Shown here piece by piece: positions 1-8,754 of a stretch of 64,000 nucleotides of DNA. Each line of letters opens with the position of its first letter. The stretch's first letter is position 1. Made by a program: the position numbers and the translations under genes. Below the pieces are notes generated by a model that was given only the letters and a program-made list of their open reading frames with translations, made no database searches and had not been told where the DNA came from. The stretch comes from Actinocorallia aurantiaca (GTDB lineage Bacteria > Actinomycetota > Actinomycetes > Streptosporangiales > Streptosporangiaceae), in contig NZ_BAAATZ010000003.1 of the NCBI RefSeq assembly GCF_039533685.1, positions 124,001 to 188,000 on the forward strand. The letters are read 5' to 3'.

Positions 1-1
1 C

Positions 2-292
2 ATGCTCAATCTCCTGCGTTTCACCCCGGGCGGCGAGGCGACCTATCAGGAGTACGCGCGGCACACGGGACCCTTTCTGAAGCGGTACGGGGGCCGTCTC
101 CTGTACGCCGGGCAGGGGTCCACGGCGCTGGTCGCCGAGGACGGCCAGGCGTGGGACGCCATCCTCGTCGTGCAGTACCCGAGCCGTGACGCGTTCCTCC
201 GCATGGTCGCCGATCCCGAATACCGGAAGGTCACGGAACTGCGGTCCACGGCCCTGTCCGAAGCCGTCCTCCAGGCCACCGTCCCCTGGTAG
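2..292 (+). CDS. DUF1330-like small protein, 5' end missing
   Basis: The frame runs in from the left edge and stops at 292. The visible 96 residues begin MLNLLRF, which in DUF1330 (dimeric alpha/beta barrel) proteins lies after a few N-terminal residues, so the true start is probably outside the window. The remaining fold matches that family: a conserved Y-x-x-Y/H segment, GGRLLYAG, then a C-terminal 'PSRDAFLRMVADPEY' segment typical of the barrel. No catalytic function is established for the family. It converges on the kinase gene with a 16-bp gap, so it is not in an operon with it. Confidence 0.7.
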   Translation: MLNLLRFTPGGEATYQEYARHTGPFLKRYGGRLLYAGQGSTALVAEDGQAWDAILVVQYPSRDAFLRMVADPEYRKVTELRSTALSEAVLQATVPW

Positions 293-308
293 GCGCCCCT
301 CCGCCCGG

Positions 309-1772
309 CTACGGGTAGGAGATGCAGGTGGTGCCTTCCGCCCGGACGTTCGGTTCGCCGGGAAAACGCCAGCGGCACACGGCCGTGACGTCGGTCGTCG
401 TCGAGCCGTTGCCCTGACAGGTGAGAGCGCCGTTGAGGTAGAAGTACACCGGGTAGCCGTGGGCCGTGCAGTACTGGGCCATGTCCTTCATGGTGACGGT
501 GCCGAGCGTTCTCGGGTTCGACGGAGGAGGCTGGTTCGCCGGGGGAGGCTCGCTCGACGAGGACGGCTTCGGAGAGGACGGCTTCTTGGTGGCCGGGGGT
601 CTGGTGCCGCTCGGCTTCGGCGTTGAGTCCGGGTTCTGGGGGCCGTCCCGGTTCTCCGGAGTCTTGGACGTGCGGGGCGTCTTCGTGGAAGAGGGCATCG
701 CGACGGACTCTTCCCCCTCGGAGCCGGAGGGGTTCGACGGTTCGAGCGTCACGCCGGGTGAGGCCCCCGACGGCTCGGCGGATTTCTGCGGCAGGAGATT
801 CGGGACGGCGAAGTAGACCGCTCCGACGAGCACCAGCATGGCCAGGGCCGCGGCGCTGACGCGGTTGCGGTATCGATGTCCGCCCGGCACGGCCGGGTGT
901 CCGCCGGATCGCTCCCGCTCGTCGTCGAGAGGGGCATCGCCGCCGGTCTGCCAGGCGGGCGCCGGCAGGGCGCGGAGGCGGTCGCCGACCTCGACGGCGG
1001 TGGGGCGCTTGGCGGGGTCCTTCTCCAGGCAGGCGCGGACGATCGTCTCCAACCGGCCGTCCAGGCCGTCCAGATACGGTTCGCTGTGGAGGACCGAGTA
1101 CATGACGGCGGAGAACGACGTGCCGCCGAAGGCGTTCTTCCCCGTCGCGGCGTAGGCCATGGTCGCCCCCCAGGCGAACAGGTCGGCCGCCGGGCCGGAC
1201 TCCTCCCCCCGGAGGTGCTCGGGGGCCGTGTAGCCGGGGGTGCCCACGGCCTGGCTGCCGCTGAGCGACTGGCTGAGGTCCAGGGCGCGGGCGATGCCGA
1301 AGTCGATCACCACAGGGCCGTCCGGGCCGAGGATCACGTTGCCCGGTTTGAAGTCACGGTGGACCACGCCGGCCTGGTGGATCGCGGCCAGCGCCGTCAC
1401 GGTGTTGAGGGCCAGCCGCTCCAGGGCCGCCCCGCCGCGGACCCCGGCGTCGCGCACCGAGGCCTGCAGCGACGGGCCGTCGACGTACTCGCTGACGAGG
1501 TAGGGCTGGCCGTTCAGGACGCCGCTGTCGAGCACCTGCGCCGTGCAGAAAGGGGCGACCCGCTTCGCGAGCTCCACCTCGTCCAGGAAGCGGATGCGGG
1601 CGGCCTCCTGAATGATCAGGTGCGCGTGCAGGAGCTTGACCGCCACCCGCCGGCCGCTCTCGTCGTCGCCGAGGTAGACGGTGCCCTGGCCGCCGGCTCC
1701 GAGCCGGCCTTCGAGCAGGTACGGGCCCACGCTCGCCGGGTCCGTCGGCAGGAGCGGCGACAGTCCGGTCAC
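309..1772 (-). CDS. Membrane-anchored serine/threonine protein kinase
   Basis: 487 residues. The kinase domain spans about residues 18-270: glycine loop GAGGQG (25-30), ATP-binding Lys46, HRD 138-140 with catalytic Asp140, DFG 157-159 and APE 183-185, so all catalytic residues are present. One membrane helix follows (about 307-324), then a long Ser/Thr/Pro/Lys linker and a small C-terminal extracytoplasmic domain with four cysteines, perhaps a sensor. I chose the GTG at 1772 because GGAGG sits 4 bases upstream and the kinase fold begins 17 residues later; upstream in-frame ATGs lack such a site. It is a PknB-type (Hanks) kinase; ligand and substrates cannot be inferred. Confidence 0.93.
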   Translation of the reverse strand: MTGLSPLLPTDPASVGPYLLEGRLGAGGQGTVYLGDDESGRRVAVKLLHAHLIIQEAARIRFLDEVELAKRVAPFCTAQVLDSGVLNGQPYLVSEYVDGPSLQASVRDAGVRGGAALERLALNTVTALAAIHQAGVVHRDFKPGNVILGPDGPVVIDFGIARALDLSQSLSGSQAVGTPGYTAPEHLRGEESGPAADLFAWGATMAYAATGKNAFGGTSFSAVMYSVLHSEPYLDGLDGRLETIVRACLEKDPAKRPTAVEVGDRLRALPAPAWQTGGDAPLDDERERSGGHPAVPGGHRYRNRVSAAALAMLVLVGAVYFAVPNLLPQKSAEPSGASPGVTLEPSNPSGSEGEESVAMPSSTKTPRTSKTPENRDGPQNPDSTPKPSGTRPPATKKPSSPKPSSSSEPPPANQPPPSNPRTLGTVTMKDMAQYCTAHGYPVYFYLNGALTCQGNGSTTTDVTAVCRWRFPGEPNVRAEGTTCISYP

Positions 1773-1930
1773 ACGTCCTCCAGAGATCCAGAACCCCATG
1801 ATCCTATCCATTTTCGACGCCGATTCGGTGGGGTGTCCGTCGCGGCGACGACAGGCGTCCGCCCTGCCGTCCGTGGGGAGACGGACGGCAGGACGGACGC
1901 CGGGAATGCGAGGGGCCGCAGCCCTTCGCG

Positions 1931-3136
1931 TCACAGACCGCCGGTGTTCAGCAGCAGGTTCGGGGTCGGCCCGGGGGTGTTGTTGCCGTTGACCACGCCA
2001 GGAGTGGCGTTGTCGGTCAGCCAGGTGCCGATGGTCGTGGAGGGGGCGTCACCGTAGGCGGCCTTGTAGAGGGCGGCCACTCCGGCGACGAGGGGCGCGG
2101 CGAACGAGGTGCCGCTGTTCTGCATGTAACCGCCGCCCGCCTGGGGCATGTCGATGTTGGAGCCGGGTGCGTAGATCTCCACGCAGGTGCCCCAGTTGGA
2201 GAAGGAGGACCTGGTGTCCGTGCTGTCGGTCGCCCCGACCGTGAAGGCGCCGAGCGCGTCGGCGGGAGGCTGGGTGCAGGCGTCGGCGTTGTCGTTGCCG
2301 GCGGATGCCGTGACGAAGACTCCGCTGTTGGCGAGGCCGTTGACGGCGCTGCGCAGAATCCCGCTGAGGTAGGAGACCAAAGCGTTGTTGAAGTTGCTGG
2401 AGATGTTGGCCACCGCCGGTTTCTGGTGGTTCCCGGCGACCCAGTTCACCGCGTCGAGGAACTTGAAGAAATCGAGGTTGTCGGCGCAGTCGATGAAGCG
2501 GACGGACCGCAGGTCGACCTGTTTGGCCACTCCATGGAGAGTGCCGCCCAGGGCTCCGGCGACCCCGGTGCCGTGGTCGAGGCATCCTTGGGTGATGGTT
2601 CCGCCGATGAAGTCGCGTACGGTCGAGGCCCGCCCGCCGAAGTCGGGGTGGCTGGTGTCGACGCCGTTGTCGAGGATGTAGGCGTTCACCCCGGCGCCGG
2701 TGGAGTTCGCCGTGAAGGTGCCGTCCAGCGGGAGCGCGGCCTGGTCTATGCGGTCCAGCGCCCAGCCGGGATTCGTCTGGACCGACGGCGCCGCCGCCGA
2801 CCGGCTCGTCGCGTTCCGTACGACGGCGTTCTGAACGATCTGCATGACCCGGGAATCGCTCCGGAGGCGTTCGACCTGCCGATGCGAGAGCCGGGCCGCG
2901 AAACCGTTGAGGGCGTCGGACCACCGGGCCATCGTGTCCTTGACGCGGGCGCGTGACAGCACGTCGTCCTGCGAGGCGTCGTCCTTGAGCTCGACCAGGT
3001 ATTCGCCGGGCCGGGCGATCTCGGTGGGCGCGTACTTCACGTCGACGCGGGGCGCCGGTTCGGCGGAGGCCGGGAGGGCGGTCGCCGCCGCCAGCGCGAG
3101 AGCCGCCACGGGCAGCATGAACGAAGACTTCTTCAC
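1931..3136 (-). CDS. Secreted subtilisin-like serine protease (S8, proteinase K type)
   Basis: 401 residues. A signal peptide (KK, then an Ala/Leu-rich core ending ASA at about 25) is followed by an I9-type propeptide (about 45-105) and the catalytic domain. The triad is visible: Asp156 in ILDNGVD, His188 in LDHGTGVAG and Ser344 in NSGTSFAAP, with Asn281 as oxyanion residue. The GTG at 3136 places the signal peptide at the N terminus and has GAGAGG a few bases upstream. Ser/Asn-rich surface and two Cys pairs fit an extracellular enzyme. Substrate unknown. A second, unrelated subtilase lies at 43854. Confidence 0.95.
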   Translation of the reverse strand: MKKSSFMLPVAALALAAATALPASAEPAPRVDVKYAPTEIARPGEYLVELKDDASQDDVLSRARVKDTMARWSDALNGFAARLSHRQVERLRSDSRVMQIVQNAVVRNATSRSAAAPSVQTNPGWALDRIDQAALPLDGTFTANSTGAGVNAYILDNGVDTSHPDFGGRASTVRDFIGGTITQGCLDHGTGVAGALGGTLHGVAKQVDLRSVRFIDCADNLDFFKFLDAVNWVAGNHQKPAVANISSNFNNALVSYLSGILRSAVNGLANSGVFVTASAGNDNADACTQPPADALGAFTVGATDSTDTRSSFSNWGTCVEIYAPGSNIDMPQAGGGYMQNSGTSFAAPLVAGVAALYKAAYGDAPSTTIGTWLTDNATPGVVNGNNTPGPTPNLLLNTGGL

Positions 3137-3256
3137 GGGAATCCTCTCGGGGGTGGGCCGGAACGGCCGGAGGAGGAACACCGCGAGCGTCGCAGGACTT
3201 GATCTTCCCGTCAAGTAGACGAGTATGTATATATAAGACCGGCCGCACCTGGCGCG

Positions 3257-3862
3257 TCATGGCGAGGAAGGGCCCGGTCGGCATACGCCGTCGGCGATGA
3301 ACCTCCCCGCCTCGGGCGCGTTGGCGCGCAGGTCGTAGTCCGGCTCCAGCCTCATGTTGCGGAGCACCGAGAGGTAGACGGCGCCGATCATCTCGGTGAG
3401 CAGCGCCGGGCCGTAGTCGGTCCGCACGTCGCCCTGCCGGAGGCCGGCGTCGACGATCCTGCGCAGCTGCTCGTGGAAGAGCGCGCTGCGGACGGCCGTG
3501 GCCTCCTGGCTGCCGGCCCGCTCCAGCTCGAAGGTCACCATCGCGAGGTATCCGGGGCGCCGGTCGACGGCGTCTACCAGGTCGGTGAAGAGCAGGAGGA
3601 CGCGCTCCCGTGTCGGCGCCGGCCGTGCGAGGGCCTGGGTGATCAGGGCGCCGAGGTTCCCGACCTGCTCCTCCCAGAGGGCGGTGAGGAGGTCGTCCTT
3701 GGTGCTGAAGTAGTTGAAGAACGTCGCCCGCGAGATCCGGGCGGCCGACGCCAGCTCGGCCGCGGTGGTGCCCTCGACCCCGCGTTCGAGGAAGAGCCTC
3801 CGGGCCGCGTCGAGGACCCTGGTCCGGGTCTCCCTCCGGTTCTGTTCGCGCCGTCCGGTCAC
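3257..3862 (-). CDS. TetR-family transcriptional regulator
   Basis: 201 residues. The N-terminal helix-turn-helix is typical: RVLDAARRLFLERGVEGTT, then ISRATFFNYFSTKDDLL. The C-terminal part is the variable ligand-binding domain. I took the GTG at 3862, preceded by GGAGGAGGG about 8 bases upstream and placing the HTH 13 residues from the start. The gene is divergent from the SDR at 4089, and a near-perfect inverted repeat (4035-4050) lies between them. It is most likely the local repressor of the SDR/ALDH operon, induced by the pathway substrate; that role is inference from arrangement. Confidence 0.92.
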   Translation of the reverse strand: MTGRREQNRRETRTRVLDAARRLFLERGVEGTTAAELASAARISRATFFNYFSTKDDLLTALWEEQVGNLGALITQALARPAPTRERVLLLFTDLVDAVDRRPGYLAMVTFELERAGSQEATAVRSALFHEQLRRIVDAGLRQGDVRTDYGPALLTEMIGAVYLSVLRNMRLEPDYDLRANAPEAGRFIADGVCRPGPSSP

Positions 3863-4034
3863 CGTTCGAGCCCTCCTCCGACCGGCACAGACCGCCGCGA
3901 GGCGAAATGGTACCTCGTGCGCCGGGCCCCTCCCCGACCGATGGACCGGTTCGTGCGGGTCCGGCTGACCTGCGGGACCTCCGTCTTGGTGAGCGGGACC
4001 ACAGAATCGGCACGGATGTGACCTGGAGTACAAA

Positions 4035-4050
4035 TTGGACCGCCGTCCAA
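4035..4050. promoter_or_regulatory. Probable TetR operator (inverted repeat)
   Basis: TTGGAC-CGCC-GTCCAA: perfect 6-bp arms around 4 bases, in the gap between the divergent TetR and SDR genes and 38 bp before the SDR start. Architecture and symmetry match known TetR-family operators. Binding is inferred. Confidence 0.7.
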
Positions 4051-4088
4051 CTTTTTGCCCCGACGGGCGGCCCCCAGAGGAGTAAGTC

Positions 4089-4904
4089 ATGACCCAATTC
4101 CAGGACCGCACGGTGGTGGTCACGGGCTCGGCGTCCGGCATCGGCGCCGTGGCCGTCGAGAAGTTCCGCGCCGGCGGAGCGAAGGTCATCGGTGTCGATC
4201 GCGTCCCGACCCCGGGGGTCGACCTCGACATCGTCGGAGACCTCGGCACCCGGGCCGGCGTCGAGGACATCGCCGCGCGGGTGGACCGGCCGATCGACAT
4301 CCTGGTCAACAACGCCGGCGTCGCGGCCACCCAGCGGTGGCAGACCGTGCTGGGCGTCAACGCGCTGGCCCCCCGCGACCTGACCCGCCTGCTGATGCCG
4401 CAGTTCAGGCCGGACCCGGTCGTGGTCACCACCGCCTCGATGGCCGGATTCATGTGGGCGCAGAACCACGGGCTCATCCAGCGCTTCCTCAGGACCGAGG
4501 ACTGGGAGGAGGCGCTCGACCTGGTCAAGGAGTACCCGGGCCTGGAGACGACCTGCTACAACCTCTCCAAGGAGATCGCGATCGTCAACGCCGGCGACCT
4601 CGCGGTCAGCGGCAAGCACATCAACCTGCGCTCCAACAGCGTCTCGCCCGGCACCGTCGGCACGCCGCTCCTGGGCGACTTCGTCGCCACGATGGGCGAG
4701 GAGAACATCAACGGCACCGTGACCTGGGCCGGTCGGCACGCCGCCGCCGAAGAGGTCGCCGACGCCATCCTCTTCCTGGCCTCCCCCCAGGCCACCTGGA
4801 TCAACGGCGTGGATCTGGCCGTCGACGGCGGCCTGAACGCCATGGTGTTCCGCAACTACATCGCCCCGGCGATGGCCGCGATGGCCGAAGGAGGCGCGGC
4901 GTGA
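4089..4904 (+). CDS. Short-chain dehydrogenase/reductase, 3-alpha-HSD/carbonyl reductase type
   Basis: 271 residues, classical SDR: TGSASGIG dinucleotide motif at 13-20, NNAG, catalytic Ser in TTASMAG and the YNLSK dyad. An insertion between Ser and Tyr (WAQNHGLI to CYNLSK, about 35 residues) and the C-terminal 'INGVDLAVDGGL' resemble 3-alpha-hydroxysteroid dehydrogenase/carbonyl reductase. It would oxidise a secondary alcohol to a ketone or the reverse with NAD(P)+. AGAGGAG lies 7 bases before the ATG. The stop overlaps the next start (GTGA), indicating translational coupling to the ALDH fusion. Substrate identity is not shown by sequence. Confidence 0.9.
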   Translation: MTQFQDRTVVVTGSASGIGAVAVEKFRAGGAKVIGVDRVPTPGVDLDIVGDLGTRAGVEDIAARVDRPIDILVNNAGVAATQRWQTVLGVNALAPRDLTRLLMPQFRPDPVVVTTASMAGFMWAQNHGLIQRFLRTEDWEEALDLVKEYPGLETTCYNLSKEIAIVNAGDLAVSGKHINLRSNSVSPGTVGTPLLGDFVATMGEENINGTVTWAGRHAAAEEVADAILFLASPQATWINGVDLAVDGGLNAMVFRNYIAPAMAAMAEGGAA

Positions 4905-7405
4905 GCGAGTCCTTGACCTCCGTCAACCCGTCCACCCTCGAGGAGCTCGGCAGCACGCCGGTCACCACCCTCGAGGAGCTCGACCGCCTGGTCCGATCCG
5001 CCGACGCCGCGTCGCGGGACTGGCGCACCGACCGCGACCGGCGTCGCCGCATGCTGGCCGCCTGCTCGTTCGTGATCATGGACAACCAGCAGGAGCTGGC
5101 CGAACTGCTGGTTCGCGAGCAGGGCAAGAGCATGTCCGAGGCGTCCGGCGAGGTGTGGATCACCGGCCGCTGCTTCGCGCACATGGCCCGCGTCGACTGG
5201 CCCGAGACCGAGGAGGCGGTTCCCGCTCCCGGACGGTCCGCGCAGATCGTGCGCAAGCCGTACGGCGTCATCGGGGCGATCGTCCCCTGGAACTTCCCCG
5301 TGTTCCTGCTGGCCGCCAAGGCCGCGCCCGCGCTGGCCGCCGGCAACACCGTGATCGCCAAGCCGGCGGAGTCGGTGTCGCTGACGGTGACCCGCTTCAT
5401 CGAGCTGCTGAACCGGGTGTTGCCCGAAGGCGTGATCGGCGTCGTCAACGGCGACGCCGCGGTCGGCCGGGGGCTCATCGAGCACAGGCTGGTCCGCAAG
5501 GTGTCGTTCACCGGCTCCACGGCGGTGGGCCGCGAGATCATGCGCACGGCCGCCGCGTCCATCACCCCGGTTACGCTGGAGCTGGGCGGCAACGACCCGG
5601 CGATCGTGCTCGACGGCGCCGACATCGCGGTCACGGCCGCCGCTCTTGCCGCCTCGGCCTACTTCAACGCGGGCCAGATGTGCGTCGCCCCCAAGCGCGC
5701 CTACGTGCCCGAGCACCTCGTCGACGCCTTCTGCGACGCGTTCGCCGCCGCCATGGGCGACATGCGGGTCGGAGACCCGACGCAGCCCGGCGTCACCATG
5801 GGCCCCCTCCACAACAGCGCTCAGCTCAACGTGGTGCAGACCCTGTTGAACAAGGCGCTCGAGGACGGCGCGAAGCTGGTCAAGGGAGGGGAGCGGGGCA
5901 CGGACCTGCCCGGCCACTTCCTGGAGCCGACGCTGCTGCGCGACTGCACCGACGCGATGGGCATCGTCGCCGAGGAGCAGTTCGGCCCGGTGTTCCCGGT
6001 CGTGGGCTACCGCGACCTGGAACAGGTCCTCGAGACCGTCAACGGGCAGGAGTTCGGGCTCGGGGCCTCGGTGTGGGGCGAGACCGTCCGGGCGACCGAG
6101 GTCGCCGGACGCGTCGAGGCCGGCTCGGTGTGGGTCAACCAGCACAACGCCCTGGAAGTGGAGCTGCCGTTCGGCGGCGTCAAGGGCAGCGGCTTCGGCC
6201 GTGAGGGCGGCTTCGCCGGCGTGGAGGACTTCCTCCAGACCACCGTGCTCAGCGTGAAGCACGGAACCGGCGTCGCCGCGTCCCCCATGCCCGCCGAGAC
6301 CGTCACGGGCCGGCACGACATCACGACCAGCGAGACCGACCTGGACGCGCTCCGGGTCCGCCTCGGCGCCTGGCTCTCCGAGCGCCTCGGCACCGAGGTA
6401 CGGCTGGACGGGCTGCGCCGTCCCTCCCATTCGGGTATGTCCAGTGTGTCGGTGCTGTTCGACGCGTCGTGGACCGAAGGCGGCGAGCGGCAGCGAGCCG
6501 AGCTCGTGGCGCGGCTGGCCCCGGAGGAGTCCGCGGTCCCCGTGTTCCCCGGTTACGACCTGGAACTCCAGTACGAGGTGATGGCCGGCGTGCGGGAGCA
6601 CACGGATGTGCCGGTGCCCCGGGTGCGCTGGTTGGAGCCGACCGGCGAGGTCCTCGGCCAGCCGTTCCTGGTCATGGACCGGCTGACGGGATCGGTGCCC
6701 GCCGACAACCCGCCGTACGTCTTCGGCGGCTGGCTCGCCGACCTCGACCCGGCCGAGCAGCGCGAGCTCCAGGACGCCAGCGTGGACGTCCTCGCCGGCA
6801 TCCACGCGATCGGGGACCCGGCCTCACGGTTCCCGGGCCTCGCCCCGAAGGCCGGCCTGCGGGCCCACTTCGAGAACGAGCGCCGCTACTACGAGTGGAG
6901 CTGCCGCGAGGACGGCGTGCGCATCCCGCTGCTCGAGGAGGCCTTCGCGTGGATCGAGGCGAACTGGCCCGAGGAGCCTTCGCCCGACGTGCTGTGCTGG
7001 GGCGACTCCCGCATCGGCAACATCATGTACACCGGCACGCGGCCGTCCGGCGTGATCGACTGGGAGTCGGCGGCGCTGGCCCCCCGCGAGATGGACCTGG
7101 GCTGGTTCGTCTTCTTCCACAGCATGTTCCAGGACATCGCCGACGTGTTCGAGCTGCCCGGCCTCGCCGGACTGTTCCGCCGCGACGACGTGGTGGCCCG
7201 CTACGAGCAGACCTCCGGCGTCAAGGTCCGCGACCTGGACTTCTACCTCACCTACGCCGCGCTGCGGCACGGCACCGTGATGGCCCGGATCCATCGCCGC
7301 CGCATGCACTTCGGTGAGGCGGAGCGTCCGGAGGACCCGAACGAGTACGTGCTGCACCACCCGATGCTGCGTCGACTCCTCGACGGCACCTACCCCTGGA
7401 AGTGA
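4901..7405 (+). CDS. Aldehyde dehydrogenase fused to an APH/ACAD10-type phosphotransferase
   Basis: 834 residues in one uninterrupted frame. Residues 1 to about 460 are an aldehyde dehydrogenase: PWNFP, the GSTAVG nucleotide motif, catalytic Glu in LELGGNDP and catalytic Cys in GQMCVAPKR. After a short linker, about 475-834 form an APH-fold kinase: the Brenner-type loop reads CWGDSRIGNIMY, followed by GVIDWE for metal binding. The kinase half resembles the ACAD10/11-type hydroxyacyl kinases. Both catalytic centres look intact. The GTG start overlaps the SDR stop. An internal ATG (6289) could initiate the kinase alone, but no stop separates the two halves. Likely role: sequential oxidation and phosphorylation of a hydroxylated substrate; inference. 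Confidence 0.88.
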   Translation: MSESLTSVNPSTLEELGSTPVTTLEELDRLVRSADAASRDWRTDRDRRRRMLAACSFVIMDNQQELAELLVREQGKSMSEASGEVWITGRCFAHMARVDWPETEEAVPAPGRSAQIVRKPYGVIGAIVPWNFPVFLLAAKAAPALAAGNTVIAKPAESVSLTVTRFIELLNRVLPEGVIGVVNGDAAVGRGLIEHRLVRKVSFTGSTAVGREIMRTAAASITPVTLELGGNDPAIVLDGADIAVTAAALAASAYFNAGQMCVAPKRAYVPEHLVDAFCDAFAAAMGDMRVGDPTQPGVTMGPLHNSAQLNVVQTLLNKALEDGAKLVKGGERGTDLPGHFLEPTLLRDCTDAMGIVAEEQFGPVFPVVGYRDLEQVLETVNGQEFGLGASVWGETVRATEVAGRVEAGSVWVNQHNALEVELPFGGVKGSGFGREGGFAGVEDFLQTTVLSVKHGTGVAASPMPAETVTGRHDITTSETDLDALRVRLGAWLSERLGTEVRLDGLRRPSHSGMSSVSVLFDASWTEGGERQRAELVARLAPEESAVPVFPGYDLELQYEVMAGVREHTDVPVPRVRWLEPTGEVLGQPFLVMDRLTGSVPADNPPYVFGGWLADLDPAEQRELQDASVDVLAGIHAIGDPASRFPGLAPKAGLRAHFENERRYYEWSCREDGVRIPLLEEAFAWIEANWPEEPSPDVLCWGDSRIGNIMYTGTRPSGVIDWESAALAPREMDLGWFVFFHSMFQDIADVFELPGLAGLFRRDDVVARYEQTSGVKVRDLDFYLTYAALRHGTVMARIHRRRMHFGEAERPEDPNEYVLHHPMLRRLLDGTYPWK

Positions 7406-7441
7406 GCCCGCCATGACCCATCCCTACGACGGAGGACCCCG

Positions 7442-8542
7442 ATGAAGCCCGCACCTCTCGACGAACTGCCGGTCCACCAGGCGCCGCAGTCCATGGCGCG
7501 TGTCGCCAGCACCGACAAGAACTTCTACGACCGGTACTACTTCAACGCCCAGGACCGCACCGGCGAGCGGTTCCTGGTCATGGGCCTGGGCGTCTACCCC
7601 AACCTCGGCGTGGTCGACGCGTTCGCGACCGTGCGCTCGGGCGACCGCCAGTGGTCGGTGCGCTTCTCCGACGCCCACCGGGCGGGCGAGCTGCGCACCG
7701 AGGTCGGCGGCTTCCGGGTCGAGGTGATCGAGCCCCTGCAGAAGCTGCGGGTGGTCTGCGAGCACGAGAGCCTCTCCTTCGACCTCACCTGGGAGGGCTC
7801 GTTCGAGGCGGCGCTGGAGGAGCACCACATCCTCGACGACGGTCCGCGCGCGATCCTCGACGCCACCCGTTTCGCTCAGCTCGGCAGCTGGGCGGGCACC
7901 CTGGCGTTCAACGGCGAGGAGCTGACCGTGGACCCCGAGGTCTGGCTGGGCAGCCGCGACCGCTCATGGGGGATCCGCCCGGTCGGCGACGCCGACCCCG
8001 CCGGCCGGCTCGCCGAGGACCCGCGCCAGGGGCACTGGTGGACCTACGCCCCGCTGCGGTTCGACGACTACGCGCTGCTCGTCATCATGCAGGAGAGCCC
8101 GGACGGCTACCGCACGCTCAACCACGCGACCCGCACCTTCGCCGACGGCCGCGTCGAGCAGTTGGGCTGGCCGCGCATCGAGGTCGACTACAAGAGCGGC
8201 ACCCGCGACCCGAAGTCCGCGCGCCTGCACCTGACCAGGCCCGACGGCTCTCCGCTGGTGGTGGAGATCGAGACCCTCACCTCCGTGTCCCTCACGGTCG
8301 GCGCCGGTTACGGCGGCGACCCCGAGTGGCTGCACGGCCAGTGGAAGGGCCGCGACTGGTCGGAGGCCTCCGAGTACGACCTCGACGACCCCGCCATCGT
8401 GGGCCGCCTCCCGTACTCCACCGTCGACCACGCCGCCCGCGCCACCTGCGAGGGCCAGGTCGGCTACGGCATGTTCGAGCACGCCGCGATGGGCCGCCAC
8501 GACCCGTCCGGCTTCAAGGACTGGTTCGACATGGCCCCCTGA
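7442..8542 (+). CDS. Lipocalin-like protein (CrtC/AttH-type, DUF7064-like)
   Basis: 366 residues, no signal peptide or membrane segment. The pattern of tryptophan- and glycine-rich strands (RDRSWGIRP, GHWWTYAPL, GYGGDPEWLHGQWKG) resembles the two-lobed lipocalin fold of hydroxyneurosporene-synthase/AttH-like proteins, often seen beside APH-type kinases in actinobacterial lipid or steroid gene sets. GGAGG sits 6 bases before the ATG, 36 bp after the ALDH-kinase stop, so it is probably the last gene of the SDR operon. It may bind or hydrate a hydrophobic substrate; no catalytic residue can be claimed. Confidence 0.7.
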   Translation: MKPAPLDELPVHQAPQSMARVASTDKNFYDRYYFNAQDRTGERFLVMGLGVYPNLGVVDAFATVRSGDRQWSVRFSDAHRAGELRTEVGGFRVEVIEPLQKLRVVCEHESLSFDLTWEGSFEAALEEHHILDDGPRAILDATRFAQLGSWAGTLAFNGEELTVDPEVWLGSRDRSWGIRPVGDADPAGRLAEDPRQGHWWTYAPLRFDDYALLVIMQESPDGYRTLNHATRTFADGRVEQLGWPRIEVDYKSGTRDPKSARLHLTRPDGSPLVVEIETLTSVSLTVGAGYGGDPEWLHGQWKGRDWSEASEYDLDDPAIVGRLPYSTVDHAARATCEGQVGYGMFEHAAMGRHDPSGFKDWFDMAP

Positions 8543-8609
8543 CGGTCCCGCGAAGGCGAAGACGCCCCTCTCGCCGGCTCTCCGGAGTCCCGGTGGGGTG
8601 AACCGCTCC

Positions 8610-8642
8610 NNNNNNNNNNNNNNNNNNNNNNNNNNNNNNNNN
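8610..8642. other. Assembly gap (33 N)
   Basis: A run of N joins two contigs. Genes on either side may not be true neighbours, so linkage between the SDR operon and the methyltransferase/P450 pair is uncertain. Confidence 0.99.
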
Positions 8643-8724
8643 TGCCCTCTCCTGACAGCTCAGAATAGATTTTTTGCAAGAAATTGACTTCAATGGTGGA
8701 AATTTACGAACTCTCCTAAGATCG

Positions 8725-8734
8725 TGAGATCTCA
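8725..8734. promoter_or_regulatory. 10-bp perfect palindrome before the methyltransferase
   Basis: TGAGATCTCA lies 10 bp upstream of the GGGAGG ribosome-binding site of the gene starting at 8755. A TTGACT hexamer at 8684-8689 could be a -35 element, but no good -10 follows at standard spacing. Regulatory role is a guess. Confidence 0.3.
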
Positions 8735-8754
8735 AACGGCGACGGGAGGCATGG

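Noticed and set aside
2049..4739. 896-codon open frame on the minus strand
   Set aside because: It is a GC-driven shadow across the subtilase, TetR and SDR genes; it has no domain and low-complexity Arg/Ala/Gly composition.
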